Shown in pieces: positions 19,242-27,217 of a DNA stretch of 64,000 bases. Source of the DNA: Marinilabiliaceae bacterium JC040 (GTDB taxonomy: Bacteria > Bacteroidota > Bacteroidia > Bacteroidales > Marinifilaceae); NCBI GenBank assembly GCA_022496785.1, contig SNAP01000005.1:62662-126661 (forward strand), written 5' to 3'. How positions within the stretch are numbered: position 1 is the stretch's first letter; every line of letters begins with the position of its first letter. The translations under genes were made by a program, and so were the position numbers. The notes below the pieces were generated by a model, which was not told the origin of the DNA, did not search any database, and saw only the letters and a program-made list of their open reading frames with translations.

Positions 19242-19952
19242 TTATTCTTCTAAAATAGCCCATTCTAAAGAAATATAACCATTTGTTGCTTTCCCTTTTA
19301 TAATTGCTGGAAATCTTTTTACAATCATTTTCACATACTTTCCTTCACTAGTCTTTATTATCCAAATTGGTTCATCTCCTTCTATCGTATTATGTGCAGA
19401 TTTTAACCATTTATTTCCAATTACCAATTTTTTATATTCCTTTGCTATATCAGATATTAATGATTTACCTGAACTACCTTTCTTTAATTTCGTCAAATCG
19501 AAACTTGAATCATCCGATTTGAATTTTGTTTCATCTAATTTTATATCTGATATTTTTATAATCTTTAAATAAGATTTATATCCTATACATTTTGAATCTT
19601 GTGCACTATAGTTTAATCCTTTTGCTTTAGATGATAAACGAATTGAAGGCATACCTCCCAACGATTTGTTAGTTTCAGACTTTTGGCCTTTAACAGTCTT
19701 TACTATCATATCAGGATTTAATTCCTTCATTTTAATATCATCTACATTATTAGATCCTCCTTTGTTCCCCTTATATATAAAATCAAAAGCTACTCCTCCA
19801 GGATTTCTTCCTGCACATATTAAGTACGGAGATTCTAAACTTGTAAATGTTTCTTTTACCTCTTTTTGCTTTGTTTGTTTTTCGTTTTCATCATCTTTCG
19901 TACACGAAAAAATACTTGCTGCAAGTATTAATAATAGAATTATCTTTTTCAT
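19242..19952 (-). CDS. Secreted lipoprotein paired with a TonB receptor, possibly HmuY-like
   Basis: A 236-residue lipoprotein: signal peptide with the lipobox ending at C17 (ASIFSCTKDD), then a lysine-rich linker and a beta-rich body. The C-terminal part PIWIIKTSEGKYVKMIVK and GYISLEWAIL resembles the end of HmuY-family haem-binding proteins (a xIKTxxGKYxKM strand then a GYIxxxY/W strand), but the N-terminal half is not one I recognise. It is the first gene of a two-gene operon with the TonB receptor three bases downstream, which suggests capture of the receptor's ligand at the cell surface. Gene and localisation are well supported; the HmuY link is tentative. Confidence 0.72.
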   Translation of the reverse strand: MKKIILLLILAASIFSCTKDDENEKQTKQKEVKETFTSLESPYLICAGRNPGGVAFDFIYKGNKGGSNNVDDIKMKELNPDMIVKTVKGQKSETNKSLGGMPSIRLSSKAKGLNYSAQDSKCIGYKSYLKIIKISDIKLDETKFKSDDSSFDLTKLKKGSSGKSLISDIAKEYKKLVIGNKWLKSAHNTIEGDEPIWIIKTSEGKYVKMIVKRFPAIIKGKATNGYISLEWAILEE

Positions 19953-20113
19953 TATTGCTTTATTTAGTTTACATCACAAATTAAATTATTGTTAAACTAA
20001 AATTCAATCACTTATAATTATGAATTATTTTAGATTACTAGCCTATTATACCTATAAAAAAAATATAACATCATTTTGTTACTGATTCACTGATTTATAA
20101 TCCTTTATAAGGA

Positions 20114-20144
20114 TTGTAGATGTTTTCTATTCTATATATTTTTG
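20114..20144 (+). promoter_or_regulatory. Orphan promoter for a candidate small RNA
   Basis: TTG at 20114-20116, 20 bases, then TATTTTTG at 20137-20144, a full match to the Bacteroidota pattern with no coding region behind it until 20365. The -33 part overlaps a short perfect hairpin (20099-20115). Confidence 0.55.
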
Positions 20145-20149
20145 ATTTA

Positions 20150-20303
20150 TAAAAAAATGAAATGCAGTATTTATGTTTTTATTGGTTTAACTAACAAACT
20201 ACAAGCAACACTTAACTATTTATTGTTGCATTAGAAATTTTCATTTTTGATTTAGTTGTTTTCCTTAATATTAGAGGTCGCTTTCCCCAAAAGCGACCTC
20301 TTT
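20150..20303 (+). ncRNA. Candidate small RNA upstream of the DUF3109 gene
   Basis: The stretch from the predicted start near 20150 to a strong GC-rich hairpin (AGAGGTCGCTTT 20273-20284 with AAAGCGACCTCT 20290-20301) lies between a perfect promoter and a terminator-like structure in a 412-base gap. It contains no plausible reading frame. Internal pairing is possible: AATGAAA (20156-20162) with TTTCATT (20239-20245), TGCA (20163-20166) with TGCA (20227-20230), or alternatively GCAACA (20205-20210) with TGTTGC (20224-20229). The T-tract after the hairpin is short (TTT), so termination may be weak and the hairpin could instead be a leader structure. I do not recognise a known RNA family; 6S RNA was considered but the large internal loop was not evident. 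Confidence 0.38.
20273..20303 (+). terminator. GC-rich 12-bp hairpin, possible terminator
   Basis: Twelve base pairs with a five-base loop, the most GC-rich structure in this AT-rich region. Only three T follow on the plus strand and no T-run on the minus strand, so it is either a weak terminator or another structural element. Confidence 0.5.
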
Positions 20304-20364
20304 AAGTTCCTAGATTTTAATATTCTATATTCTCATAAAAATAAATGTTTATCTTTGCATCCAA

Positions 20365-20958
20365 ATGGATAAGGAAACATATATGCTACAAATAGGTAAA
20401 GCTTTAGTAAGCTTAGATATTATTGAAAAAAACTTCTGTTGTGACTACGCTAAATGTAAAGGCATTTGTTGCGTAGAAGGTGATTCTGGTGCTCCACTAG
20501 AAGAAAAAGAAAAGAAAGATTTAGACAACTCCTATAAGGGATTTAAAAAATATATGACTCGAAAAGGAATTGAAGCTGTTGAAAAACAAGGCTTATATAC
20601 TGTTGATTCAGATAACGACCTTGTTACTCCTCTTATTGACAATAAGGAGTGTGCATTCCTTATTAGAGAAAATGGTGGATATTGGTGTGCTATTGAAAAA
20701 GCCTATCTAAATGGAGATGTTAATTATAGAAAACCTATTTCTTGTCAATTATACCCTATTAGAATTACTGAATATCCAGATTTTGATGCTGTAAACTACG
20801 ATAAATGGGATATATGTAAATGTGCAAGAGAATTAGGTAAAAAGAAAAACATTCCTATTTATGAATTTTTAAAAGAACCTCTAATTCGTAAATATGGTGA
20901 AGAATGGTACGAAGAACTATGCGAAACTGCTAAAAATATCGATCAACTTTATAAATAA
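20365..20958 (+). CDS. DUF3109 cysteine-cluster protein
   Basis: A 197-residue cytoplasmic protein of the DUF3109 family, common in Bacteroidota and of unknown function. Conserved cysteines lie near the N-terminus (NFCCDYAKCKGICC), then ECAF, YWC, ISCQLYP and DICKC, a pattern that suggests binding of zinc or an iron-sulfur cluster and is related to the YkgJ-type clusters. A -7 element TATCTTTG at 20350-20357 ends only seven bases before the ATG, so the transcript would have almost no leader. The downstream small membrane gene starts three bases after the stop. Confidence 0.88.
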   Translation: MDKETYMLQIGKALVSLDIIEKNFCCDYAKCKGICCVEGDSGAPLEEKEKKDLDNSYKGFKKYMTRKGIEAVEKQGLYTVDSDNDLVTPLIDNKECAFLIRENGGYWCAIEKAYLNGDVNYRKPISCQLYPIRITEYPDFDAVNYDKWDICKCARELGKKKNIPIYEFLKEPLIRKYGEEWYEELCETAKNIDQLYK

Positions 20959-20961
20959 ATC

Positions 20962-21228
20962 ATGAAAACAAATATTCGTTTCATAGCATATGCTATAATT
21001 ATTATTGTTCTTGGAGTCTTTATTTTGAAAACTCCTCAAATATATTTCGTCTGGGCTTATATAGCTTTCGCTTTTTGTCCATTTTTTTTAGGAATGGGTA
21101 TTGCTCCTTATCTTGCGACCCCAAAATTGCGTAAAATTATGGTAATTAGTGGAATAGGTATTTCAATAATTTCAATTTCTGCTATTTTAATTACATATTA
21201 CAATGATTTAGCTTATATTTTAAAATAA
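20962..21228 (+). CDS. Small membrane protein of unknown function
   Basis: An 88-residue protein with three hydrophobic helices (about 8-24, 30-48, 58-80) separated by short polar turns, including PYLATPKLRK. It starts three bases after the DUF3109 gene and is clearly co-transcribed with it. No known family recognised. The tight spacing and sensible topology argue that it is a real gene. Confidence 0.68.
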   Translation: MKTNIRFIAYAIIIIVLGVFILKTPQIYFVWAYIAFAFCPFFLGMGIAPYLATPKLRKIMVISGIGISIISISAILITYYNDLAYILK

Positions 21229-21254
21229 AATTTTAACTTTTTTCTTTGGAAAGC

Positions 21255-21285
21255 TTGCAAATACTAGAAAAAGCACTTATATTTG
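21255..21285 (+). promoter_or_regulatory. Promoter of tRNA-His
   Basis: TTG at 21255-21257, 20 bases, TATATTTG at 21278-21285: full match, 22 bases before the tRNA. Confidence 0.78.
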
Positions 21286-21307
21286 CAACGCATTAGAGAA
21301 AAACATG

Positions 21308-21381
21308 GTGGATGTAGCTCAGTTGGTTAGAGCGCTGGTTTGTGGTTCCAGAGGTCGTCGGTTCGAGACCGATCTTCCACC
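21308..21381 (+). tRNA. tRNA-His (GTG)
   Basis: A 74-base cloverleaf with anticodon GTG in the loop of CTGGTTTGTGGTTCCAG. Acceptor GTGGATG pairs with CTTCCAC with one T-T mismatch at position 6-67; position 73 is C and base 21307 is G, so the extra G-1 required for tRNA-His identity is encoded. CCA is not encoded. Confidence 0.95.
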
Positions 21382-21382
21382 C

Positions 21383-21415
21383 AAAAAGAGATTTCATTAG
21401 AAATCTCTTTTTTTT
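21383..21415 (+). terminator. Terminator of tRNA-His
   Basis: Stem AAAGAGATTTC with GAAATCTCTTT around an ATTA loop (21396-21399), followed by T to 21415. The T-tract runs straight into the -33 element of the next promoter. Confidence 0.9.
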
Positions 21416-21444
21416 GTTTCTAATAAATTACGTTTATATATTTG
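21413..21444 (+). promoter_or_regulatory. Promoter of the EamA transporter gene
   Basis: TTTG at 21413-21416, 20 bases, TATATTTG at 21437-21444; leader of about 15 bases to the ATG at 21464. The -33 box is formed by the end of the tRNA-His terminator T-tract. Confidence 0.75.
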
Positions 21445-21463
21445 CTCAATTAAATTTTATAAA

Positions 21464-22366
21464 ATGCAAAACAATAAATCAATATTGGCATACCTAAGCG
21501 TTATTTTTGCTATGGTATTTTGGAGTATGTCATTTGTTTGGATTAAAATAGTATTCGAATCTTACTCTCCTATTACTGCTACTGTCCTTAGATTAATACT
21601 ATCTTCTATTATGATACTTTCTTTTGGTTTAATATCTAGAAAGATACAAAAGATTCATAAAGAAGATTATAAATGGATTGTTCTTCTAGCTTTCTTCGAA
21701 CCTTTTCTTTATTTCATTGGCGAAACTGGAGGAATGTTCTACGTAAGCTCTACATTAGGAGCTGTTATCATTTCAACCATCCCAATGTTTTGCCCTGTAG
21801 CTGAATATATCTTCTTCAAAGAAAAAGTTAAAGCGAATATTTATATAGGTATTTTTCTATCTATTATCGGAGTTTGTGTCATTTCTATGAGTAACAATAT
21901 TCTTGAAGGTAATTCTTTTAAAGGTATTGCACTACTTGTTCTTGCTATCTTTTCTGGAGTTGGACAAACATTAATGATTAGAAAAATCTCAGCTAGATAT
22001 AATGCTCTGACTATTGTTGCTATGCAAAACTCTATAGGTACATTACTTTTCTTACCTATATTCTTTATATTTGAGTTTGATAAATTTATTACAATAACAC
22101 CTACTAGAGAAGTTATAGAAGCACTAATATACTTATCTTTCTTTGCCTCTACATTAGCATTTATATTATACACATATTCAATTGGCAAATTAGGTATATC
22201 TAAATCTGTTGTATTTTGTAATGTAATTCCTGTTTTTACTGCAATATTTGCTTACTTTATTTTAGGTGAAGAAATAACATTAACTAAATTTATTGGTATC
22301 GGCATTGTGATATTTGGACTATTCCTCTCTCAAAAGAAATTTAAAAGAAAGTCTCTAAAATTCTAA
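21464..22366 (+). CDS. EamA-type drug/metabolite transporter
   Basis: A 300-residue inner-membrane protein with ten predicted helices made of two EamA repeats (about 8-145 and 155-292). Typical features are FWSMSFVWIKI in helix 1, the GxxxV-type TLGAVIISTIPMFCPVAEY stretch, and the second-repeat KSVVFCNVIPVFTAIFAYFILGEEIT. It probably exports a metabolite or amino acid; substrate unknown. Its last 26 bases overlap the end of the convergent dacB gene. Own promoter at 21413-21444. Confidence 0.87.
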   Translation: MQNNKSILAYLSVIFAMVFWSMSFVWIKIVFESYSPITATVLRLILSSIMILSFGLISRKIQKIHKEDYKWIVLLAFFEPFLYFIGETGGMFYVSSTLGAVIISTIPMFCPVAEYIFFKEKVKANIYIGIFLSIIGVCVISMSNNILEGNSFKGIALLVLAIFSGVGQTLMIRKISARYNALTIVAMQNSIGTLLFLPIFFIFEFDKFITITPTREVIEALIYLSFFASTLAFILYTYSIGKLGISKSVVFCNVIPVFTAIFAYFILGEEITLTKFIGIGIVIFGLFLSQKKFKRKSLKF

Positions 22367-23687
22367 TAAACATCGAATTTATATCTTTAGTCTTACATGA
22401 ATAGTTATTTGCCATAAAACTAAAAGCCTTCCACTTTCCTGATACTTTCACATAACCTGCAAAGCATCTTACAGAGTGCATACTGCCAGTTTTAGCCCTT
22501 AAATTACCAATTAACTTACTTTTTAAACCAAAGTGCTTAAGAGTGCCTTCTTTACCTATTTCTGGCAATGAAGATATAAATACTTTAGAATATTTCTGCT
22601 TATTAATATAGACTAATAAACTACTAATAAAATCGCCTGTCAACATATTGAAATGAGACATTCCACAACCATCTATTATTTGTAATTTATCTACATTTAG
22701 ACCTTTACCTTTAAAAAATTGTTTAAGATCACCAACTTTCTTAGATAGGGATTCTGCAAATATATTTACTGAGTGCTGATTTATATTATATACTAATTCA
22801 CTTAAATTGGGCCAATATACCTTACCCAAATCTTTCATTCTAACATTTTTAAGATATTCTAATGAATCTGTACATATTATTCCTGATTTATAAAGTCTAG
22901 ATATAAGTGTTTTTACAAATACACCTCCTGGATGCTGTATACTACCTTTCACTATAAAAGATTTTCTATACATTGGAATACTTCCTTTTATAATTCTTTT
23001 TGAAGATGTTGGACCTCCAAATATCCATGCATCATCTTTAATTACCCTAGATGATATTACTTTGTTCTCAAAAGTCAAATTCTCAATATTTGGCTCTATT
23101 TTAATTAAATTTGTTAAACTCCCTGGCTTACCTGAATGCAAAAAAAGCTTATAAGTATTATCAAATATATTTATACCATGCAATGAAGCTCCAAAATAAT
23201 TTGAAATATCTTCCCATAACCATTTGCCATTTAAAGAATAATCCTCACCTCCTTCATCAATTATTACTCCTCCAGTTATACGTTTAATTTTTTTCTTTTT
23301 TAAAATATTCTCTATTAATTTAAAAACATCATTCTTAGGAAAATATTTAGAATTCCAACTTGCATCTCCAGATGCCTTAATAACTAAACTTCCATACAAA
23401 ATTCCTTTTTTAATTTTTCCTCTATATCCTATAGACGTATAAAATTTCTTTTTACCATAGTACTCATCCAAAGATGATGCTGTAGTTAAGAGTTTCATTA
23501 AAGAAGCTGGTATTAACAACTTCTCTGAATTATAAGAATAATCCTTTTCCCCTGTTTCTAAATCTCTTAAGACAAAAGATACATTAGCCTCTGGACAAAC
23601 TTTTCTTATCTCTTGGACAATATAATCCTGTGAAAAAGATTTTCCACCTACTACTAAAAATAAAAGAAATAATACTATTCTACTCAT
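22341..23687 (-). CDS. dacB: D-alanyl-D-alanine carboxypeptidase/endopeptidase (PBP4, family S13)
   Basis: A 448-residue periplasmic penicillin-binding protein that trims and cleaves peptidoglycan cross-links. A signal peptide covers 1-19. The catalytic SxxK is in LIPASLMKLLTT, the SxN-type motif is SVNIFAESLSKK (V where D is usual), and the KTG motif is LRAKTGSM. The start overlaps the end of xseB by eight bases, and it is the last gene of an operon with xseA, xseB and mnmA. Its 3' end overlaps the converging EamA gene by 26 bases, leaving no room for a separate terminator. Confidence 0.92.
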   Translation of the reverse strand: MSRIVLFLLFLVVGGKSFSQDYIVQEIRKVCPEANVSFVLRDLETGEKDYSYNSEKLLIPASLMKLLTTASSLDEYYGKKKFYTSIGYRGKIKKGILYGSLVIKASGDASWNSKYFPKNDVFKLIENILKKKKIKRITGGVIIDEGGEDYSLNGKWLWEDISNYFGASLHGINIFDNTYKLFLHSGKPGSLTNLIKIEPNIENLTFENKVISSRVIKDDAWIFGGPTSSKRIIKGSIPMYRKSFIVKGSIQHPGGVFVKTLISRLYKSGIICTDSLEYLKNVRMKDLGKVYWPNLSELVYNINQHSVNIFAESLSKKVGDLKQFFKGKGLNVDKLQIIDGCGMSHFNMLTGDFISSLLVYINKQKYSKVFISSLPEIGKEGTLKHFGLKSKLIGNLRAKTGSMHSVRCFAGYVKVSGKWKAFSFMANNYSCKTKDINSMFIRILETFF

Positions 23688-23898
23688 CTTCTAATTGTTC
23701 TAATACTTCATCAACTTCATTTTGTGTTAAGACTATTTTTTCTTTACAAAACTTCAATAAATAAGAAATTCTCTTAACCAAACTAGCTAATTCGTCAACA
23801 TTAACTTCATCTTCCTTTAATCTTTGTATAGATGTTTTAATCTCATCTACTGCCTTCTCATATGTCAATTCTTCTAAATCAAATTTCTTTTGTACCAT
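23680..23898 (-). CDS. xseB: Exodeoxyribonuclease VII small subunit
   Basis: A 72-residue acidic helical protein. LTYEKAVDEIKTSIQRLKEDEVNVDELASLVKRISYLLKFCKEKI is the XseB helical hairpin pattern (long sequence cited as 27-residue core around E16-K56). It associates in several copies with XseA to form the single-strand exonuclease. It overlaps the end of xseA by 20 bases and the start of dacB by eight bases, so all three are translationally coupled. Confidence 0.93.
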   Translation of the reverse strand: MVQKKFDLEELTYEKAVDEIKTSIQRLKEDEVNVDELASLVKRISYLLKFCKEKIVLTQNEVDEVLEQLEDE

Positions 23899-25276
23899 CT
23901 TTTTTATTAATATTTTTTACTTCACTTACGAATTTTCCATCTGCTAAAATTGTCTCAACTACATCACCACTTTTTAAATCTTGTAAATCTTTTATCAATT
24001 TACCATTATTATATGACAGTGAATATCCTTTCTTTAGAATATTTAAAGGATCTGATAACGAAACAATAGTTTGCATATTTTCTAATTGCCTATTTTCTTT
24101 GTCTATCTTATTTTTTATCAACAACTTAAACTCTCTAGAATAATTTACAGATTCAATATTTCTAGATTCCAATTTATAAGAACAAAGCTTTCCTACATTA
24201 TCTAAGTGATTTGATAACAAATGTTCCTTTTCTTTAAGAAAAGCACTTGCTAACTCTTTAAATCTATTATTAAGTAAAGAGCATCTTAAATTCTCTTGAT
24301 TCAGCAAAGCACTTACTTCTGGACCAAACTGTGAAGATATTTTTTTCATCTCTTCATTCAACTTATTAACATTGTTAATAAGTTCTGTCTTGAAAGCTAT
24401 TGATAAAGATTTTAAATCCTCATCTGCTCTCAATAATTGATCAATAATAAAAGTAGCTGCAGCTGTAGGTGTTTTAACCCTTGTATGAGCAATACTATCT
24501 GCTATTGTAACATCTCTTTCATGACCTATACCTGCTATTATTGGAAAAGGAGATTGCAACATCTCATATGCCAATTCATAAGAATCAAAACATGATAAAT
24601 CTATTCTAGATCCACCTCCACGTATCATCACTATAATATCAAATAAACCATCATATTCTGCAACCTTCTGAAGTGTACTCACTATTGACCCAACTGCTTC
24701 ATCACCCTGCATTATTGTCGGGAATAGCTTTGTACTAAATTTATACCCTTTAGGATTATTCTCTAAATGCTCTATAAAATCACCATATCCAGCAGCTGTA
24801 CTTGACGAAATAACAGCTATTGTTTTAGGCAATAAAGGTATCTTCTTAAGTTTATTTAATTCAGAAATTCCTTCTTTCTTTAATCTATCAAGTATTTCTC
24901 TTCTTAAACGTTCTATATCTCCCAATGTATAAGTTGGGTCTATATCTCTTACATTTAAACTATATCCATAATTCTCATGAAAAACAACTTCAACACCTAA
25001 CAATACCTTTAAACCTTTTGTAAAAGCTCTACCTGTTGTTTTCTCAAAATATGGCTTAAGCATTCTAAAAGTTGAAGCCCAAATAGTTGCTCTTGCTTGA
25101 GCTTTAATTTTATCACTACCCTCTTCCTTTTCAACTAAAGATAAATAACAATGACCTGTTCTATTAACATTCATCTCTGATATTTCAGCAACAAGTCTAA
25201 TAGTTTTAGGAAAAGATTGTTTTAAAACTTTACTAACAAGATTATTTAATTGATATAGACTTAATTCTTTATACAT
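23879..25276 (-). CDS. xseA: Exodeoxyribonuclease VII large subunit
   Basis: A 465-residue subunit: an N-terminal OB-fold (about 1-105, with IRLVAEISEMNVNRTGHCYLSL), a nuclease domain with IAVISSSTAAGYGDF and IIVMIRGGGSRIDLSCFD, then AGIGHERDVTIAD and HTRVKTPTAAA, and a long coiled-coil C-terminal part that binds XseB. It degrades single-stranded DNA in repair and recombination. It lies six bases after mnmA and overlaps xseB. Length is normal. Confidence 0.95.
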   Translation of the reverse strand: MYKELSLYQLNNLVSKVLKQSFPKTIRLVAEISEMNVNRTGHCYLSLVEKEEGSDKIKAQARATIWASTFRMLKPYFEKTTGRAFTKGLKVLLGVEVVFHENYGYSLNVRDIDPTYTLGDIERLRREILDRLKKEGISELNKLKKIPLLPKTIAVISSSTAAGYGDFIEHLENNPKGYKFSTKLFPTIMQGDEAVGSIVSTLQKVAEYDGLFDIIVMIRGGGSRIDLSCFDSYELAYEMLQSPFPIIAGIGHERDVTIADSIAHTRVKTPTAAATFIIDQLLRADEDLKSLSIAFKTELINNVNKLNEEMKKISSQFGPEVSALLNQENLRCSLLNNRFKELASAFLKEKEHLLSNHLDNVGKLCSYKLESRNIESVNYSREFKLLIKNKIDKENRQLENMQTIVSLSDPLNILKKGYSLSYNNGKLIKDLQDLKSGDVVETILADGKFVSEVKNINKKDGTKEI

Positions 25277-25282
25277 GTTTAA

Positions 25283-26356
25283 TTATTTAAGAATAATTCC
25301 ACCTCCTACAAGTAAGTCTTCTTCATAAAAGACTGCTGACTGTCCAGGAGTTACTGCAGAAACATCTTCATACATTTCTATTTTTATTAATCCATTTTCT
25401 TGAGGATATAATCTACCTAAAGATGGACTAGTTCTATAACGAATCTTTATACTTACTTCATGACCGTCTTTCAACTCATTATACAACATTATATTCGAAT
25501 CTTTTACATAAACTTCCTTAGTTAATAAATCTTCTCTATCTCCTAAAGTAATAGTATTTGTTTTAGAATCTATTTTAGTAACATAAGCAGGCTTTCCTAA
25601 AGCTATTCCTAAACCTTTCCTCTGACCTATTGTATAGAAAGGATATCCCTTATGCTCACCAACCTTACTTCCATCTTTAAGAATAAAATCTCCAATACCA
25701 GGATTTGAATCAATATCTTTAATTTCTTGTCTAAGAAAATCTCGATATTCATCATCTTCTATAAAACAAATTTCCATAGAATCCTTCTTCTTAGCAATCT
25801 TAGATAATCCTTTTTCTTCTGCTAATATCCTTAAATCCTCCTTCTCTATCTCTGCTAAAGGAAAAATTGCTCTAGAAAGAACCTCTTGAGATAACCCCCA
25901 TAAAAAATATGATTGATCTTTACGAATATCATCTCCCATCCCAATAGTAAATCTATCTCCTTTCTTCACTATCTTAGCATAATGTCCTGTTGCTATCTTT
26001 GAACAATTCATTTCATTTGCAAAAGAAATAAGATACTTCCACTTAATTGCCACATTACACAATACGCAAGGATTTGGTGTTCTTGCTGACATATACTCAT
26101 CAACAAAATTACATACTACAGATTTCTTAAAATCTTCTCGTACATCTAACACATAATGTGGAAAATTATATTTTGATGCTAATTCTTGTGCATCTTTTAT
26201 ATAAGTAGGTGTATTATCTCCTTTAACACTACTATCATCCCACATTCTCATCGTAACACCTATCACATCATATCCTTGATCTAAAAGCATCACTGCGGCC
26301 ATTGAACTATCAGTTCCACCGCTCATTGCCAATAATATCTTAGTTGCTTCCACCAC
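25283..26356 (-). CDS. mnmA: tRNA-specific 2-thiouridylase
   Basis: A 357-residue ATP-dependent enzyme that thiolates U34 of tRNA Lys, Glu and Gln. The PP-loop is MSGGTDSS at 11-18, the catalytic cysteine pair is C97 (TPNPCVLCN) and C197 (SMEICFIEDD), as in E. coli (C102/C199), and the C-terminal beta-barrel contains GQSAVFY. It overlaps the end of the MORN-repeat gene by 17 bases and lies six bases ahead of xseA. Confidence 0.95.
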   Translation of the reverse strand: MVEATKILLAMSGGTDSSMAAVMLLDQGYDVIGVTMRMWDDSSVKGDNTPTYIKDAQELASKYNFPHYVLDVREDFKKSVVCNFVDEYMSARTPNPCVLCNVAIKWKYLISFANEMNCSKIATGHYAKIVKKGDRFTIGMGDDIRKDQSYFLWGLSQEVLSRAIFPLAEIEKEDLRILAEEKGLSKIAKKKDSMEICFIEDDEYRDFLRQEIKDIDSNPGIGDFILKDGSKVGEHKGYPFYTIGQRKGLGIALGKPAYVTKIDSKTNTITLGDREDLLTKEVYVKDSNIMLYNELKDGHEVSIKIRYRTSPSLGRLYPQENGLIKIEMYEDVSAVTPGQSAVFYEEDLLVGGGIILK

Positions 26357-27083
26357 TATTCACTTGTTTTAAAAATTCATATGGATTTGACATATATTTC
26401 TCTGGATCTACTATCTTCTTATTAGATTTTTCTTCCTTTGGCTTATTCTTACTACTTACTTCTAATCCCATACTATAAGTAATGGTATATTCATGAGCTC
26501 CCCTATAATATGTCCAAGTTCCTTCTTTATATGCTTCAACATATTTTCCAACAATACTAATTTCACCTCTTCTATTATAAGCTACAAATTTACCATCAAG
26601 TTTCCCTTTAGTAAAAAGAGCTAGAAACATCAATTTCTTATTTCTATAATACCTTCTCCACTCTCCTTCTTTTATTCCATTATTCCAAAAGATAGTTTCT
26701 TTTATCCCTCCTTCTGGATAATATAAGAAAGAATCACCATCCTTTTTACCTTTAACATAATTCTCTCTAGAAATTAATCTATCTTCACTAAAATAATTCC
26801 AGATACTATCTTTCTTATTATCAACGTATCTTCCTGTTGCTATTAGTTTTCCTGTTTTATTGTAAAAAGTAGCATTTACATACTTCTCAAAATAATTTAA
26901 CTCTGCTTTAATAATTCCTGTTGGATAATATCGTTTAAACACACCAACTGGCTTACCATCCCTAAACATTCCCTTGTACATTAACTTTCCGTTAGGATAA
27001 TGTTTCTCTTTATAATCCATCTGCTTTTGAGCAAATGTTAAGGTACTAATCCCCATCAATACCAATAATAATAATCTTCTCAT
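26340..27083 (-). CDS. Secreted MORN/YwqK-repeat protein
   Basis: A 247-residue protein with a signal peptide (1-18, ending TFAQ) and about eight MORN-type repeats of roughly 22 residues: YPNGKLMYKGMFRDGKPVG, YYPTGIIKAELNYF, GKLIATGRYVDNKKDS, YYPEGGIKETIFWNNGIKEG and so on. Databases often label such proteins YwqK-family antitoxins, but the export signal makes that role unlikely here; a periplasmic or surface scaffold is more plausible. First gene of the operon with mnmA, xseA, xseB and dacB. A -7 element (TAnnTTTG, 27113-27106, minus) lies 23 bases upstream without a -33 box. Confidence 0.8.
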   Translation of the reverse strand: MRRLLLLVLMGISTLTFAQKQMDYKEKHYPNGKLMYKGMFRDGKPVGVFKRYYPTGIIKAELNYFEKYVNATFYNKTGKLIATGRYVDNKKDSIWNYFSEDRLISRENYVKGKKDGDSFLYYPEGGIKETIFWNNGIKEGEWRRYYRNKKLMFLALFTKGKLDGKFVAYNRRGEISIVGKYVEAYKEGTWTYYRGAHEYTITYSMGLEVSSKNKPKEEKSNKKIVDPEKYMSNPYEFLKQVNSGGSN

Positions 27084-27153
27084 TTTAATAACATATTGTG
27101 TTATACAAATCTATAAAAAAATATCATAACCACTGATTTTACAAGTAAAGCAT

Positions 27154-27191
27154 AAAAAAATCGAGATACAAAAATAATAAATGTACCTCGA
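27154..27191 (-). terminator. Terminator of the DEAD helicase-engB transcript
   Basis: On the minus strand TCGAGGTACA pairs with TGTATCTCGA (one G-U), spanning 27161-27170 and 27182-27191, followed by seven T (27160-27154). Lies 27 bases beyond the engB stop. Confidence 0.88.
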
Positions 27192-27217
27192 TCTCGAATA
27201 ATTGTTATAGTTGTCTT

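Noticed and set aside
26340-27083. Toxin-antitoxin antitoxin (YwqK label)
   Set aside because: The protein has an export signal and sits in an operon with mnmA and xseA; no toxin gene is adjacent.
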